From assembly GCF_014698845.1 (NCBI RefSeq), contig NZ_JACJTV010000003.1, positions 338,213-402,212 of the forward strand: DNA of 64,000 nt. The letters run 5' to 3'. This DNA is from Coleofasciculus sp. FACHB-1120. Lineage in GTDB: Bacteria; Cyanobacteriota; Cyanobacteriia; Cyanobacteriales; FACHB-T130. Below the pieces are notes generated by a model. That model did no database searches. It saw only the letters and a program-made list of their open reading frames with translations, and was not told where the DNA came from. A program made the translations under genes and the position numbers. Positions 47,554-56,829 of this stretch are shown piece after piece (the stretch's first letter is position 1; every line of letters begins with the position of its first letter).

Positions 47554-48405
47554 ATGTTACAAGCCATGCCATTATCGACCCAGCGAGTTGCCCTGGTAAT
47601 CCAATACCTGGGCACTCATTTTCATGGCTGGCAGCGGCAACCCAATGGTCGCACTGTGCAGGAAGAGATTGAAACCGTCCTGTCCAAGGTGCAGGAGCGA
47701 GCTGTTACTCTACATGGTGCAGGGCGCACTGATAGCGGTGTCCATGCAGCAGCCCAAGTGGCACACTTTGAGGTGACAGGCCCGATTCCCGCTGAAAAGT
47801 GGGCTGCGATTCTTAATTCTCATCTGCCCGATGATATTTTGATTCGAGCCTCAGCTGCTGTGGGTTCAAACTGGCATGCTCGGTTTTCTGCGAGCTGGCG
47901 TCGGTATCGATACACGATCTATACAGATCCCAAGCCAAACTTGTTTGTGCAGCCTTTTAGTTGGCATTATTATTATGCACCGTTAGATGAATCTCTCATC
48001 CAGGCAGCTTTAACCCCTTTGATAGGTAGCCACCACCTAGCTGCTTTTCACAGGGCGAATTCAGCGCGATCGCATTCCTGGGTAGACGTGCAGGCGGCAG
48101 AGTGCTACCGAAACGGCTCATTTATTCATATTGAGATTCAAGCCAACGGATTTTTGTATGGCATGGTGCGGCTGCTGGTGGGATTACTGGTGCAGGTAGG
48201 AAAAGGAGAGCTTTCGCCAGAAAGCTTTACCGAGTTGTGGGTAAACCAGCGCCGTCACGAAGTGAAGTACTCTGCACCCGCTAAAGGTTTGTGCCTGTTG
48301 CGAGTTGGCTACCCTGAGTTTCCCTTTCCCCCGGAAGTCTGGTTTGACACCCAGCCTAAGTTGGTCTTACCGACTGTCACCGCAGCCGAATATTGCCTAA
48401 GTTGA
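47554..48405 (+). CDS. truA: tRNA pseudouridine(38-40) synthase TruA
   Basis: TruA modifies U38-U40 in the anticodon arm. The catalytic aspartate is in GAGRTDSGVHA (near residue 60). QRVALVIQYLGTHFHGWQRQ and FLYGMVRLLVGLLVQVGKGE are family blocks. ATG 47554 gives 283 residues; ATG 47566 (MPLSTQRVAL) is an equally possible start. It is placed between rplQ and rplM, as in other cyanobacteria. Confidence 0.95.
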   Translation: MLQAMPLSTQRVALVIQYLGTHFHGWQRQPNGRTVQEEIETVLSKVQERAVTLHGAGRTDSGVHAAAQVAHFEVTGPIPAEKWAAILNSHLPDDILIRASAAVGSNWHARFSASWRRYRYTIYTDPKPNLFVQPFSWHYYYAPLDESLIQAALTPLIGSHHLAAFHRANSARSHSWVDVQAAECYRNGSFIHIEIQANGFLYGMVRLLVGLLVQVGKGELSPESFTELWVNQRRHEVKYSAPAKGLCLLRVGYPEFPFPPEVWFDTQPKLVLPTVTAAEYCLS

Positions 48406-48407
48406 AA

Positions 48408-48478
48408 AGTTGAAGGTGAGAAGGTTGAAGTTTAAAAATTCTTCAACATTCAAATCTCCCACTTAGCAACTTTTGACT
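48408..48478. repeat. Mirrored repeat (GTTGAAG/CTTCAAC), truA-rplM spacer
   Basis: AGTTGAAGGTGAGAAGGTTGAAG is answered by CTTCAACATTCAAATCTCCC and AGCAACTTTTG. Heptamer units GTTGAAG and their inverse can pair. Confidence 0.75.
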
Positions 48479-48505
48479 CACCTCTTGAAGCGTATAAAAA
48501 GAACC

Positions 48506-48961
48506 ATGAACAAAACCCCCATCCCATCCCAAGATTCCATCGAACGCAATTGGTACGTTGTCGATGCCGCAGAGCAGCGTCTGGGTCGTTTGGCAAGTGA
48601 AATTGCCATGATTCTAAGAGGCAAAAACAAGCCAACCTTCACTCCTCATTTGGATACCGGCGATTTTGTGATTGTCGTCAATGCCGAAAAAGTAGTCGTA
48701 ACGGGCAAAAAACGCACTCAAAAGCTCTATCGGAAACATTCGGGGCGTCCGGGCGGAATGAAGACAGAAACCTTTGCTAAGCTACAAGGTCGTATCCCAG
48801 AGCGGATTATCGAACACGCCGTGCGCGGGATGCTGCCTAAGAGTTCTCTGGGGAAACAACTGTTCACCAAACTGAAAGTTTATCCAGGGCCATCCCATCC
48901 CCATGAATCTCAACAGCCCCAGGAACTCAAAATTCAAACAATTCCAGGAGGAGAAAATTAA
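48506..48961 (+). CDS. rplM: 50S ribosomal protein L13
   Basis: L13 (151 residues) is an early-assembly 23S rRNA binder. ATG 48506 gives [20 protein letters not shown]; the longer frame from 48473 would translate spacer. Core sequences are [20 protein letters not shown] and [20 protein letters not shown]. Its stop overlaps the rpsI start (TAATG). Confidence 0.97.
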   Translation: MNKTPIPSQDSIERNWYVVDAAEQRLGRLASEIAMILRGKNKPTFTPHLDTGDFVIVVNAEKVVVTGKKRTQKLYRKHSGRPGGMKTETFAKLQGRIPERIIEHAVRGMLPKSSLGKQLFTKLKVYPGPSHPHESQQPQELKIQTIPGGEN

Positions 48962-49374
48962 TGCAAGCAGTAGAACAGAGCGATCGAGTCGTATATTGGG
49001 GAACAGGTCGCCGCAAATCTTCCGTAGCCAGGGTTCGCCTGGTTCCCGGAAGCGGCCAGATGGTTGTCAATGACCGACCGGGCGACAATTACTTCAATTA
49101 CCAAGCGGCTTATCTGTCAGCGGCAAAAGCCCCCCTGGAAACCTTGGGTCTGGAAAATGAGTATGACATTCTGGTGAAAGCCCACGGTGGTGGATTAACC
49201 GGGCAAGCGGATTCGATTCGTTTGGGAGTGGCGAGAGCCTTGTGCCAACTCGACCCGGACAATCGCCAGCCGCTGAAAAGCGAGGGTTATTTAACCCGCG
49301 ATCCCAGAGCGAAAGAGCGGAAGAAATACGGCTTGCACAAAGCCCGGAAAGCTCCGCAATACTCGAAGCGATAA
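48961..49374 (+). CDS. rpsI: 30S ribosomal protein S9
   Basis: S9 (137 residues) reaches the P-site tRNA with its C-terminal arginine, here YSKR at the very end. [19 protein letters not shown] and [19 protein letters not shown] are family blocks. ATG 48961 shares a base with the rplM stop. An AAAAGCGATCGCTTTT palindrome (49375-49390) follows the stop directly. Confidence 0.98.
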   Translation: MQAVEQSDRVVYWGTGRRKSSVARVRLVPGSGQMVVNDRPGDNYFNYQAAYLSAAKAPLETLGLENEYDILVKAHGGGLTGQADSIRLGVARALCQLDPDNRQPLKSEGYLTRDPRAKERKKYGLHKARKAPQYSKR

Positions 49375-49390
49375 AAAAGCGATCGCTTTT
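49375..49390. repeat. 16-bp HIP1-centred palindrome after rpsI
   Basis: AAAAGCGATCGCTTTT is perfectly palindromic and lies immediately after the rpsI stop, in the same position as the longer palindrome after rpsK. It could be a weak terminator or processing site. Confidence 0.8.
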
Positions 49391-49487
49391 GAGTGGTTGA
49401 TCGATGGTCGGTGCGAGGTCTGCCTCGCACTCGCTAATACTGGAAAGCTAGAATTTATATAGGGACATTCCCAGTCGAGGAGAAATC

Positions 49488-49742
49488 ATGGCAAGACAAG
49501 GAATTCATCCGGAGTGGTATCCAGAAGCAAAAGTTTATTGCAACGGAGAAGTAGTAATGACCGTTGGCTCAACACAGCCAGAACTTCACGTTGATGTTTG
49601 GTCGGGCAACCACCCCTTTTACACCGGAACCCAGAAAATCATTGACACCGAAGGTCGGGTAGAGCGCTTCATGCGGAAATACGGAATGTTGGAAACTACC
49701 CAAGCCCAAGGTGATGATGCTGGTTCCCAAGGCAAAAAGTAG
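49488..49742 (+). CDS. rpmE: 50S ribosomal protein L31, zinc-independent-looking form
   Basis: L31 (84 residues) links the two subunits. IHPEWYPEAKVYCNGEVVMT and ELHVDVWSGNHPFYTGTQK are typical of cyanobacterial L31. Only one of the four zinc cysteines of the C+ type remains (C18), so it probably does not bind zinc. GAGGAGAAATC precedes ATG 49488. Confidence 0.96.
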   Translation: MARQGIHPEWYPEAKVYCNGEVVMTVGSTQPELHVDVWSGNHPFYTGTQKIIDTEGRVERFMRKYGMLETTQAQGDDAGSQGKK

Positions 49743-49835
49743 CGGGTTGGCTTGCTCGTAGCACGGCTCACCTGTTGGGTCGAAGTTATTGATGATAAGC
49801 TTTCCTGCTGTTTTTGTGGAGCGATCGCATTTCCT

Positions 49836-50948
49836 ATGGCTGAAACATACCTGCTGGAGAAATTAAATTCCGTTGAGCAAACCTTTAATGAGTTAACCCA
49901 CCGACTGGCAGATCCTGATACTGCTTCTAATCCAGACGAGTATCAACGGGTGGCAAAGGTTCGTTCCTCATTGGAGGAAGTTGTCAACACTTACGAAAGC
50001 TGGAAAACAACTCAGCAAGACTTGGTGGGGGCAAGGCTCGTACATAAGGACTCTGCCAGCGATCCTGAGTTGCAGGAAATGGCAGCCTTGGAAGTGGAAG
50101 AACTGGAGAGCAAGCTTGAGTATTTGGAAACACGCCTCAAGATTTTACTTCTGCCCCGTGATCCCAATGATGACAAAAACATCATGTTGGAAATTCGCGC
50201 TGGTACAGGTGGAGATGAGGCGAGTATCTGGGCGGGCGATTTGGTGCGAATGTACTCGTACTACGCCCAAACTCAAAACTGGAAGATTAAGTTACTCAGC
50301 GAGTCGCGGGCAGAGTCAGGTGGTTTTAAAGAAGCCATCTTAGAAATCCAGGGCGACAACGTTTACAGCCAACTGAAGTTTGAAGCTGGCGTCCATCGGG
50401 TACAACGAGTGCCAGTGACGGAAGCTGGAGGACGGGTTCACACCTCAACTGCAACAGTTGCGGTGATGCCAGAGGTGGATGATGTAGAGATACACATTGA
50501 CCCGAAAGATATTGAAATGAGCACAGCTCGGTCTGGCGGTGCTGGCGGTCAAAACGTGAACAAGGTAGAAACCGCTGCCGACCTGTTCCACAAACCGACG
50601 GGAATTCGGATTTTCTGTACGGAAGAGCGATCGCAGTTGCAAAACAAAGAACGCGCTATGCAAATCCTCCGTGCCAAGCTTTACGAAATAAAGCTACGCG
50701 AACAACAGGAAGCTGTGACTTCCATGCGGCGTTCTCAGGTAGGTACCGGCTCCCGTTCAGAAAAAATTCGCACTTACAATTACAAAGATAACCGCGTTAC
50801 GGATCACCGGCTGGGTCAGAACTACAGCCTAAACCCGGTTCTGCAAGGCGACCTAGAACATATTATTCAGGCTTGTATTTCTCAAGACCAGCAAGAACGC
50901 TTGGCAGAATTAGCCGCTTCCACTACTAACGCTGAGTCGCTTAATTAA
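49836..50948 (+). CDS. prfA: Peptide chain release factor 1
   Basis: RF1 reads UAA and UAG and releases the peptide. ATG 49836 ([15 protein letters not shown]) gives 370 residues; the open frame from 49752 would add 28 residues of spacer. The stop-codon motif PxT is PVT in [14 protein letters not shown]. The catalytic GGQ is in [15 protein letters not shown] (near residue 240). It closes the ribosomal superoperon and is followed by two terminators. Confidence 0.97.
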   Translation: MAETYLLEKLNSVEQTFNELTHRLADPDTASNPDEYQRVAKVRSSLEEVVNTYESWKTTQQDLVGARLVHKDSASDPELQEMAALEVEELESKLEYLETRLKILLLPRDPNDDKNIMLEIRAGTGGDEASIWAGDLVRMYSYYAQTQNWKIKLLSESRAESGGFKEAILEIQGDNVYSQLKFEAGVHRVQRVPVTEAGGRVHTSTATVAVMPEVDDVEIHIDPKDIEMSTARSGGAGGQNVNKVETAADLFHKPTGIRIFCTEERSQLQNKERAMQILRAKLYEIKLREQQEAVTSMRRSQVGTGSRSEKIRTYNYKDNRVTDHRLGQNYSLNPVLQGDLEHIIQACISQDQQERLAELAASTTNAESLN

Positions 50949-50968
50949 GACGAGCGCTAAATGTATGG

Positions 50969-50996
50969 AAAACGCGATTAGTCGCGTTTTTGCCAT
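50969..50996 (+). terminator. First terminator of the superoperon
   Basis: AAAACGCGA (50969-50977) pairs with TCGCGTTTT (50982-50990) around TTAG, with a short T tail. It begins 20 bp after the prfA stop. Confidence 0.8.
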
Positions 50997-51000
50997 CCCG

Positions 51001-51040
51001 AACCCAGCCGACGTGTAAACGGCTGGGTTTTTATTTTTTC
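51001..51040 (+). terminator. Second, stronger terminator of the superoperon
   Basis: AACCCAGCCG (51001-51010) and CGGCTGGGTT (51020-51029) form a perfect 10-bp stem, followed by TTTATTTTTTC. It lies 10 bp after the first hairpin. Confidence 0.92.
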
Positions 51041-51515
51041 CATATCATCTCTGGTAAATTACCCACCATTGGAGAAACTCGCCCTGCTAGAGCATTGTGG
51101 AGAACTAACTCACCTTCTCTTAAAGGCGATCGCTTCAAAACCAGCGTTTTTGCGTTTTATATGACTATCCGCAGGCTAAAATTCTGGCAAAATTAGCTAA
51201 GGAACGGTTATACCCTGCTGTCTGGCTCGAAAATCAGGATAGTGATAGCCCTTGCCTAACCAAGAGCTGACTTTTCCCCCTATCTGGGTTAAAAGTGAGG
51301 GCAGGATGAATCAAACTGTTCAAAAGCCTTATTTTCTTGTATTTTATTCTTATTAGAGAGATATCAATAATTACTCATGTATTATTAATAACACTATTAA
51401 GTCAAGTTTCTCTAACTTTGGGCTTAAATAAAACAGATGTGAAAAAGACTGGTGGAAATTAATTAAAAACTTGCTCTAAAGGCTTGTATAGATAGCGTTG
51501 ACCAGAGGTGCCGAG
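51041..51515. other. 475-bp AT-rich gap
   Basis: No gene is supported. A short open stretch at about 51140-51270 reads YPQAKILAKLAKERLYPAVW and may be a gene remnant, but it has no start. From 51300 on the sequence is strongly AT-rich and probably contains the promoter of the next gene. Confidence 0.4.
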
Positions 51516-52016
51516 ATGCCAAACAATAATAATCAAGCTTCGGATTGGAATTACGATCCCAATGATCCCTATTCTCCAATTTACTATAAGGGAGCAGTTG
51601 TTGGATTTATCAAACCAGAATATGCAGTCCGAATCGTTGATTTTCTTAATGAAGATGAAAGGCTCCGCAAAGCTCTCAAAATGGCTTGTTTTGACTTGAT
51701 AACTGAAGCGGGGGGAGATACGACTAGAGTTGATCTTTTAATGAAAAGATATATTGCAAGTACCGAACGTCCTAAATATGGATCGGCGGCGCTTGCCTTG
51801 CTATTAAAGGATAGACAAGATGAACTTGATATTAGTGATAAAGAATTTGCCCGGTTCTGTGATTCTTATCGATTGTCTTGGAAAGAGCTGAAAGAAATTT
51901 TTCTAGGAAAAGAAATCAACGATAATCAGCTAGGGCCAATTGCCCGAATCATTGGGAAATCCATTGAAGAGTTGATTGAAGTGCGGGATGGGCCACCTCC
52001 TAGAGGCGATCGCTAA
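51516..52016 (+). CDS. Small protein with HTH-like C-terminal half, unknown function
   Basis: The 166-residue product has a polar N-terminus (MPNNNNQASDWNYDPNDPYS) and a middle helical region. The C-terminal segment (KEFARFCDSYRLSWKELKEI to GKSIEELIEV) has the spacing of a Cro/C1-like helix-turn-helix but is not a firm match. ATG 51516 after AGAGGTGCCGAG is preferred over TTG 51498. The last codons and stop contain a HIP1 site (GCGATCGC TAA). Base composition is more AT-rich than that of the ribosomal neighbours, so it may be an accessory gene. Confidence 0.6.
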   Translation: MPNNNNQASDWNYDPNDPYSPIYYKGAVVGFIKPEYAVRIVDFLNEDERLRKALKMACFDLITEAGGDTTRVDLLMKRYIASTERPKYGSAALALLLKDRQDELDISDKEFARFCDSYRLSWKELKEIFLGKEINDNQLGPIARIIGKSIEELIEVRDGPPPRGDR

Positions 52017-52417
52017 TGCGAGGCTAATGCGAGTAAGGGGGCGGAATTAAAGACAATTTGTGATCAGGGGGACGTAGGGCCACATAAAAATTCCCAATCT
52101 TTAATCATCTTCTTGCATCAAAGAATACCAGTAGTTCTTATGGGCGTTGACTGGCTACTAACAAAAGCACGTGCAGGAATAGATGAGAAGAAGGACTCAG
52201 ATAAGACAAAATTAGCCTTGCACTCGGTATATCTAGGGAAAGGCGATCGCGCTGTTGGATCTTCAACTGCCTCCCAATCGTTGCTAGGTCTTATTTTAGA
52301 ATTAAATTTTGTTAAGATGAACTGGACTCTTGCGATCGCCTGACGGACTTACGGGCAACACCAACTAACATCCGTCAAATAATTCGCTCATCCCCCCAGC
52401 ATCCTTGGAGACTCTTG
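52017..52417. other. 401-bp gap with an unsupported short open frame
   Basis: An open frame from ATG 52140 to 52343 (67 codons) has no ribosome site and no recognisable domain. Two HIP1 sites are present. The ABC-F gene starts after TTGGAG. Confidence 0.35.
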
Positions 52418-54112
52418 ATGTTACGACTTGAACATATCAGTAAAATTTACCCGACCGGCGAAGTTCTCAAGGATGTCAACTGGGAAGTCAAACCAGGCGA
52501 TCGCATTGGCTTAGTCGGCGTTAACGGTGCTGGGAAATCAACCCAGCTCAAAATTATTGCGGGGGAGATGGAACCCACTGCTGGGGAAGTAATTCGTCCT
52601 GCGAATTTGCACATTGCCTACCTGACTCAAGAATTTGAGGTAGATCCCACGCGCACTGTGCGAGAAGAACTTTGGACAGTTTTCAAAGAAGCCAACGAAG
52701 TACAGCACGCTCTGGCAAAGGTGCCGAGAGAGATGGAAACTGCTAATCCAGAGGAATTAGACCGACTGATCCACAAATTGGATCGGCTACAGCGGCAGTT
52801 TGAAGCGCTGGATGGCTACGGGTTAGATGCACGGATTGAGAAGATGTTGCCAGAAATGGGGTTTGCGTCAGAAGATGGCGATCGCCTCGTTAGTGCTTTC
52901 AGCGGTGGCTGGCAGATGCGGATGAGTTTGGGCAAAATCTTACTTCAAAAACCCGATTTATTACTGCTGGATGAACCAACCAACCACCTGGATCTAGAAA
53001 CGATTGAGTGGTTGGAAACCTATCTCAAAGGGCTGAAAACCCCAATTGTGATAGTATCGCACGACCGAGAATTTCTCGATCGTCTTTGCACCCAAATTGT
53101 AGAAACAGAGCGCGGCGTTTCTACCACCTACTTAGGCAACTATTCTGCTTATTTACAACAAAAAGCGGAAAACCAAGAAGCCCAACTCAGCGCCTACGAA
53201 CGTCAGCAAAAAGAACTAGAGAAACAGCAAGTCTTTGTTGACCGTTTCCGTGCCAGTGCTACCCGCAGCACCCAAGCGAAAAGCCGCGAGAAACAGCTAG
53301 AAAAAATCGAACGGATTGAAGCACCGACTGGGGGATTAAGAACTCTACGTTTCCGCTTTCCTGCTGCTCCCCGAAGTGGTCGCGAGGTGGTGGAAATCAA
53401 TAATTTAGTACATATGTACGACGAAAAAATTCTGTTTTTAGATGCGAATCTGCTACTGGAACGAGGCGATCGCATTGCTTTCCTTGGCCCGAACGGTGCT
53501 GGGAAATCTACCTTGTTGCGCCTAATTATGGGCATGGAAAAACCTACTGAAGGTTCAGTTCAATTAGGGGCTCACAATGTTATTCCTGGCTACTTTGAGC
53601 AAAATCAGGCGGAAGCGTTGGATCTTTCTAGAACTGTCATGCAAACTATCCATGATGAAGTACCTGAATGGAAAAATGAGGAAGTTCGCACACTTCTAGG
53701 ACGCTTCTTGTTTAGCGGTGACACCGTATTCAAAAAAGTTGAGGCTCTCAGCGGTGGTGAAAAAGCTCGTTTGGCATTAGCAAAAATGCTTTTGCGCCCA
53801 GTTAATTTAATGATTTTGGATGAGCCTACTAACCACTTGGATATTCCAGCTAAAGAAATGTTGGAAGAGGCAATCCAAAACTATGAGGGTACGGTGATTT
53901 TAGTCTCCCACGACCGATATTTTATTTCCAAAGTGGCTAATAAAATTGTCGAGATCCGCGATGGAGAATTCCGCCTGTATCGAGGAGATTACCATTACTA
54001 TCTGGACAAAATTGCTGAGGAAAAAGAGGAGGCAAGATTAGCTGCGATCGCTGCTGAGAAAGCTACCAAGAAAGCTGCGAAAGCTGCCAAGGAATCTAGC
54101 AAACGCAAATAG
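52418..54112 (+). CDS. ABC-F family ATPase (ribosome-associated, Uup/EttA-like)
   Basis: Two ABC ATPase domains without membrane segments define ABC-F. Walker A is GVNGAGKST in the first domain and GPNGAGKST in the second. Signatures are FSGGWQMRMSLGKIL and LSGGEKARLALAKML, each followed by LLDEPTNHLDL/I. The interdomain linker (KQVFVDRFRASATRSTQAKS) contacts tRNA in ribosome-bound members. The C-terminus is Lys/Ala-rich. These proteins relieve stalled ribosomes or confer antibiotic protection. ATG 52418 is chosen; 564 residues. Exact subfamily is not decided. Confidence 0.92.
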   Translation: MLRLEHISKIYPTGEVLKDVNWEVKPGDRIGLVGVNGAGKSTQLKIIAGEMEPTAGEVIRPANLHIAYLTQEFEVDPTRTVREELWTVFKEANEVQHALAKVPREMETANPEELDRLIHKLDRLQRQFEALDGYGLDARIEKMLPEMGFASEDGDRLVSAFSGGWQMRMSLGKILLQKPDLLLLDEPTNHLDLETIEWLETYLKGLKTPIVIVSHDREFLDRLCTQIVETERGVSTTYLGNYSAYLQQKAENQEAQLSAYERQQKELEKQQVFVDRFRASATRSTQAKSREKQLEKIERIEAPTGGLRTLRFRFPAAPRSGREVVEINNLVHMYDEKILFLDANLLLERGDRIAFLGPNGAGKSTLLRLIMGMEKPTEGSVQLGAHNVIPGYFEQNQAEALDLSRTVMQTIHDEVPEWKNEEVRTLLGRFLFSGDTVFKKVEALSGGEKARLALAKMLLRPVNLMILDEPTNHLDIPAKEMLEEAIQNYEGTVILVSHDRYFISKVANKIVEIRDGEFRLYRGDYHYYLDKIAEEKEEARLAAIAAEKATKKAAKAAKESSKRK

Positions 54113-54127
54113 GCGCAAATAAATTAG

Positions 54128-54150
54128 TGGGGTGGATAATGCCCACCCTA
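54128..54150 (+). terminator. GGGTGG/CCACCC hairpin after the ABC-F gene
   Basis: GGGTGG (54130-54135) pairs with CCACCC (54143-54148), extended by a G-T and T-A pair. It lies 18 bp after the stop. The word belongs to the widespread cyanobacterial GTGGGCA hairpin family. There is no long T run. Confidence 0.5.
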
Positions 54151-54650
54151 CAGTTTGTTTAGATAATATCAAACTTAGTAAATCGAGCTGATTATTTGCA
54201 GCTAATTCTCTGATTTTTTTATTCAAGAAAATATAGCTACTTCGGTTTATAAATCTATAAAATTGACTATCCAATTCATTGATTTCTAAATGAAAAAATA
54301 GGAATTGCTTGTTCAATACTACTTATAATATTCTGTTATGTATACAATATTAATCACATAAAATATTATCAAGCAAAATAAAATCTTCAGTGTGCTTGAT
54401 GGGCGGGTGCGGTAAGCGATTGCTAACATACCCTACTGACGTGCCAAAGTTCATTTAGTGCAGATAACAATAGCGTGAACCCCAGCACTATCATAGCTTT
54501 TGCCTCTTGATTGGAAGAATCCTTTTAAACATTGTCACGTTACCACAATTTATTTTTATAAATACAGCATGAATTGGATATTTTCCCAATTACCTGTTTA
54601 GCGCTACTCGGCGTAAGCCTTTGCCTGATTTGCGTTTGAAAAATCGAAAA

Positions 54651-54713
54651 CCCCCCTCCTTTAGAGGGATGCAAGCTAAAATAAGGCAACAGTTGCCTAA
54701 GTAGAGAGGGGGG
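54651..54713. repeat. Nested inverted repeat (CCCCCCTC/GAGGGGGG)
   Basis: CCCCCCTC (54651-54658) and GAGGGGGG (54706-54713) are inverse copies. Inside lies AGGCAAC A GTTGCCT (54684-54698). The outer flanks are also similar in inverse orientation (AAAATCGAAAA and AAATTGTTTT). Confidence 0.6.
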
Positions 54714-55119
54714 AAATTGTTTTGTTTTTCTGACATACCACCGTCGAACTCCTAGCAAAGCCAAAAGCCAGATAGTAACGCTTGTGTCTGTGACACCCTT
54801 GTGTGCTAGTTGCGTTCAGATAGGTGAAAAGAGCTAACCTCGTAAACGCGATAAGTTAAACACAGTATAGGATACGTGACTCGCAAACCCATTGACGATC
54901 GCAAGTGTGCAATCAGCTATTCTCAACGTGCGATCGCTCCCTACTCGGACAGTCTTGCGAAACCTGTAAAAAAATAGTCATCTCATCTAGAGAGAATTGC
55001 TGTGCTGTCCTAGGGAAAAAAACAAAAAAGCTAGCAAAAGCTGCTAAAAATAACACTGCGAGTACAAAGCGCGATGATATCATGACGGAGAAATTACTGA
55101 AAACAAAGGGCAATTGAGT

Positions 55120-56718
55120 ATGGCGCAAGCACCTGTCTCTCCCGTGGTGCTAGTCATTCTAGACGGCTGGGGGTACCGCGAAGAAACCGATGGAAACGCC
55201 ATAGCCGCTGCTAACACACCTGTGATGGATAGCCTCTGGGCAGCCTATCCCCACACACTCATCTACACCTCCGGCAAGGCTGTAGGATTGCCAGAAGGTC
55301 AGATGGGGAACTCAGAAGTGGGCCATCTCAACATTGGTGCTGGTCGGGTTGTACCGCAAGAATTAGTTCGGATCTCAGACGCCGTGGAAGACGGTAGTTT
55401 ACTGAGCAATCCCGCGCTGGTGCAAGTCTGTCAGGAAGTCAAGAGCCGGGGTGGTAAGCTTCACCTAATTGGGCTTTGTTCTGAAGGTGGGGTGCATTCT
55501 CATCTGGCGCATCTTTTAGGATTACTAGATTTAGCGAAAGCGCAAGAGATTCCCTCAGTTTGTATCCACGCGATCGCAGATGGGCGCGATACCTATCCCC
55601 ATGAGGGGATAGAGGCAATTCAGAAAATTCAAGACCACATTGACCAGATTGGGGTCGGACGCATTGTCACCCTTAGCGGTCGCTACTACGCAATGGATCG
55701 AGACCAGCGGTGGGATCGGGTGAAACGTGCCTACGATGTGATGACCCAGGATGGCTTGGGAGACGGTCGCTCGGCGCAGGAAGTTTTACAGGCTTCCTAT
55801 GCTGAAAATGTCACCGATGAATTTATCATCCCAACCCGAATTGCTCCTGGAGCTGTGGAAGCAGGAGATGGCGTCATTTTCTTTAACTTCCGACCCGACA
55901 GATCCAGACAACTTACTCAAGCCTTGGTGTCTCCCGGTTTTAAGAAATTTGAACGACAGCACATCGAGCCGCTGAGCTTTGTCACTTTTACTCAGTACGA
56001 ACCGAATTTGCCAGTTTTGGTGGCTTTTGAACCCCAGAATCTGAGTAACATCCTGGGGGAAGTCATTGCCAATCGGGGACTGCGCCAGTTTCGGACTGCT
56101 GAAACCGAGAAATACGCCCACGTTACTTATTTCTTCAACGGGGGTCGGGAACAGCCTTTTGAAGGGGAAGACCGGGAACTGGTACCGAGTCCAATGGTTC
56201 CAACCTATGACCAAGCACCGGAGATGTCAGCAGCAGCGGCGACGGATGTAGCGATCGCTGCCGTTGAAAAACGCATTTACTCCCTCATGGTGATCAACTA
56301 CGCCAACCCAGACATGGTGGGGCATACAGGTCAGATAGAACCAACAATTCAAGCACTGGAAACCGTAGACCGATGTTTGGGACGCCTTCTAGAAAGTATC
56401 AGTAAGGCGGGTGGCACAGCGATCATCATTGCCGACCACGGGAATGCTGAATATATGCAGGATAAAGAAGGCAACCCTTGGACTGCTCACACAACGAACC
56501 CTGTGCCATTTATCCTGGTGGAAGGGGAAGGGTTAAAAATTCCCGGCTATGGGACTGAAGTAACTTTGCGAACTGATGGACGTTTGTCGGACATTGCACC
56601 GACGATTCTGGAAATTTTAAAGCTGCCACAGCCAATAGAGATGACAGGTCGTTCGATGCTGGTTCCTCTGGAATTTGATGTCCGCGCCAATCGCACACCC
56701 GTGCGAGTTTCTCTGTAA
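55120..56718 (+). CDS. gpmI: 2,3-bisphosphoglycerate-independent phosphoglycerate mutase
   Basis: GpmI interconverts 3- and 2-phosphoglycerate in glycolysis using two manganese ions and a phosphoserine. VILDGWGYRE holds a metal Asp and GNSEVGHLNIGAGR the catalytic serine (near residue 65). SGRYYAMDRDQRWDRVKRAY, ADHGNAEYM and WTAHTTNPVPF complete the active site. ATG 55120 gives 532 residues. secG follows 111 bp downstream, a pairing common in cyanobacteria. Confidence 0.97.
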   Translation: MAQAPVSPVVLVILDGWGYREETDGNAIAAANTPVMDSLWAAYPHTLIYTSGKAVGLPEGQMGNSEVGHLNIGAGRVVPQELVRISDAVEDGSLLSNPALVQVCQEVKSRGGKLHLIGLCSEGGVHSHLAHLLGLLDLAKAQEIPSVCIHAIADGRDTYPHEGIEAIQKIQDHIDQIGVGRIVTLSGRYYAMDRDQRWDRVKRAYDVMTQDGLGDGRSAQEVLQASYAENVTDEFIIPTRIAPGAVEAGDGVIFFNFRPDRSRQLTQALVSPGFKKFERQHIEPLSFVTFTQYEPNLPVLVAFEPQNLSNILGEVIANRGLRQFRTAETEKYAHVTYFFNGGREQPFEGEDRELVPSPMVPTYDQAPEMSAAAATDVAIAAVEKRIYSLMVINYANPDMVGHTGQIEPTIQALETVDRCLGRLLESISKAGGTAIIIADHGNAEYMQDKEGNPWTAHTTNPVPFILVEGEGLKIPGYGTEVTLRTDGRLSDIAPTILEILKLPQPIEMTGRSMLVPLEFDVRANRTPVRVSL

Positions 56719-56829
56719 AGTGCTAGGAGCTAATGGCTAATGACTGATTGCATTTTGCGGATAATTAGCGATTAGCTCTTCACGCTCGGCAATTCACGAT
56801 TCTTAAAAACTGACACCGAACAACCAACT
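56719..56829. repeat. Mirrored repeat (GCTAATG/ATTAGC), gpmI-secG spacer
   Basis: GAGCTAATGGCTAATGACTG is followed by AATTAGCGATTAGCTC. GAGCTAAT and ATTAGCTC are exact inverse words, so the spacer can fold back. Confidence 0.75.

Larger units (their letters stand above)
54113..55119. other. 1.0-kb gap without a recognised gene
   Basis: The gap contains the hairpin at 54128, AT-rich sequence to 54400, and a nested inverted repeat at 54651-54713. Frames up to 70 codons (for example 54905-55117) show no domain or ribosome site. Promoters for gpmI should lie in the last 200 bp. Confidence 0.45.

Noticed and set aside
33386..48478. Short direct repeats that might suggest CRISPR
   Set aside because: Units are 7 bp in immediate tandem without 30-40-bp spacers, and no cas genes are near.
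51140..51275. Protein-like stretch YPQAKILAKLAKERLYPAVW downstream of the prfA terminators
   Set aside because: It follows an in-frame stop and has no start codon; too short to call a pseudogene with confidence.
52140..52343. 67-codon open frame before the ABC-F gene
   Set aside because: No ribosome site, no domain, and HIP1 sites explain part of the sequence; could be a remnant but cannot be supported as a gene.
54905..55117. 70-codon open frame upstream of gpmI
   Set aside because: Its composition (runs of Lys and Ala from AAA-rich DNA) and lack of a ribosome site suggest non-coding leader.
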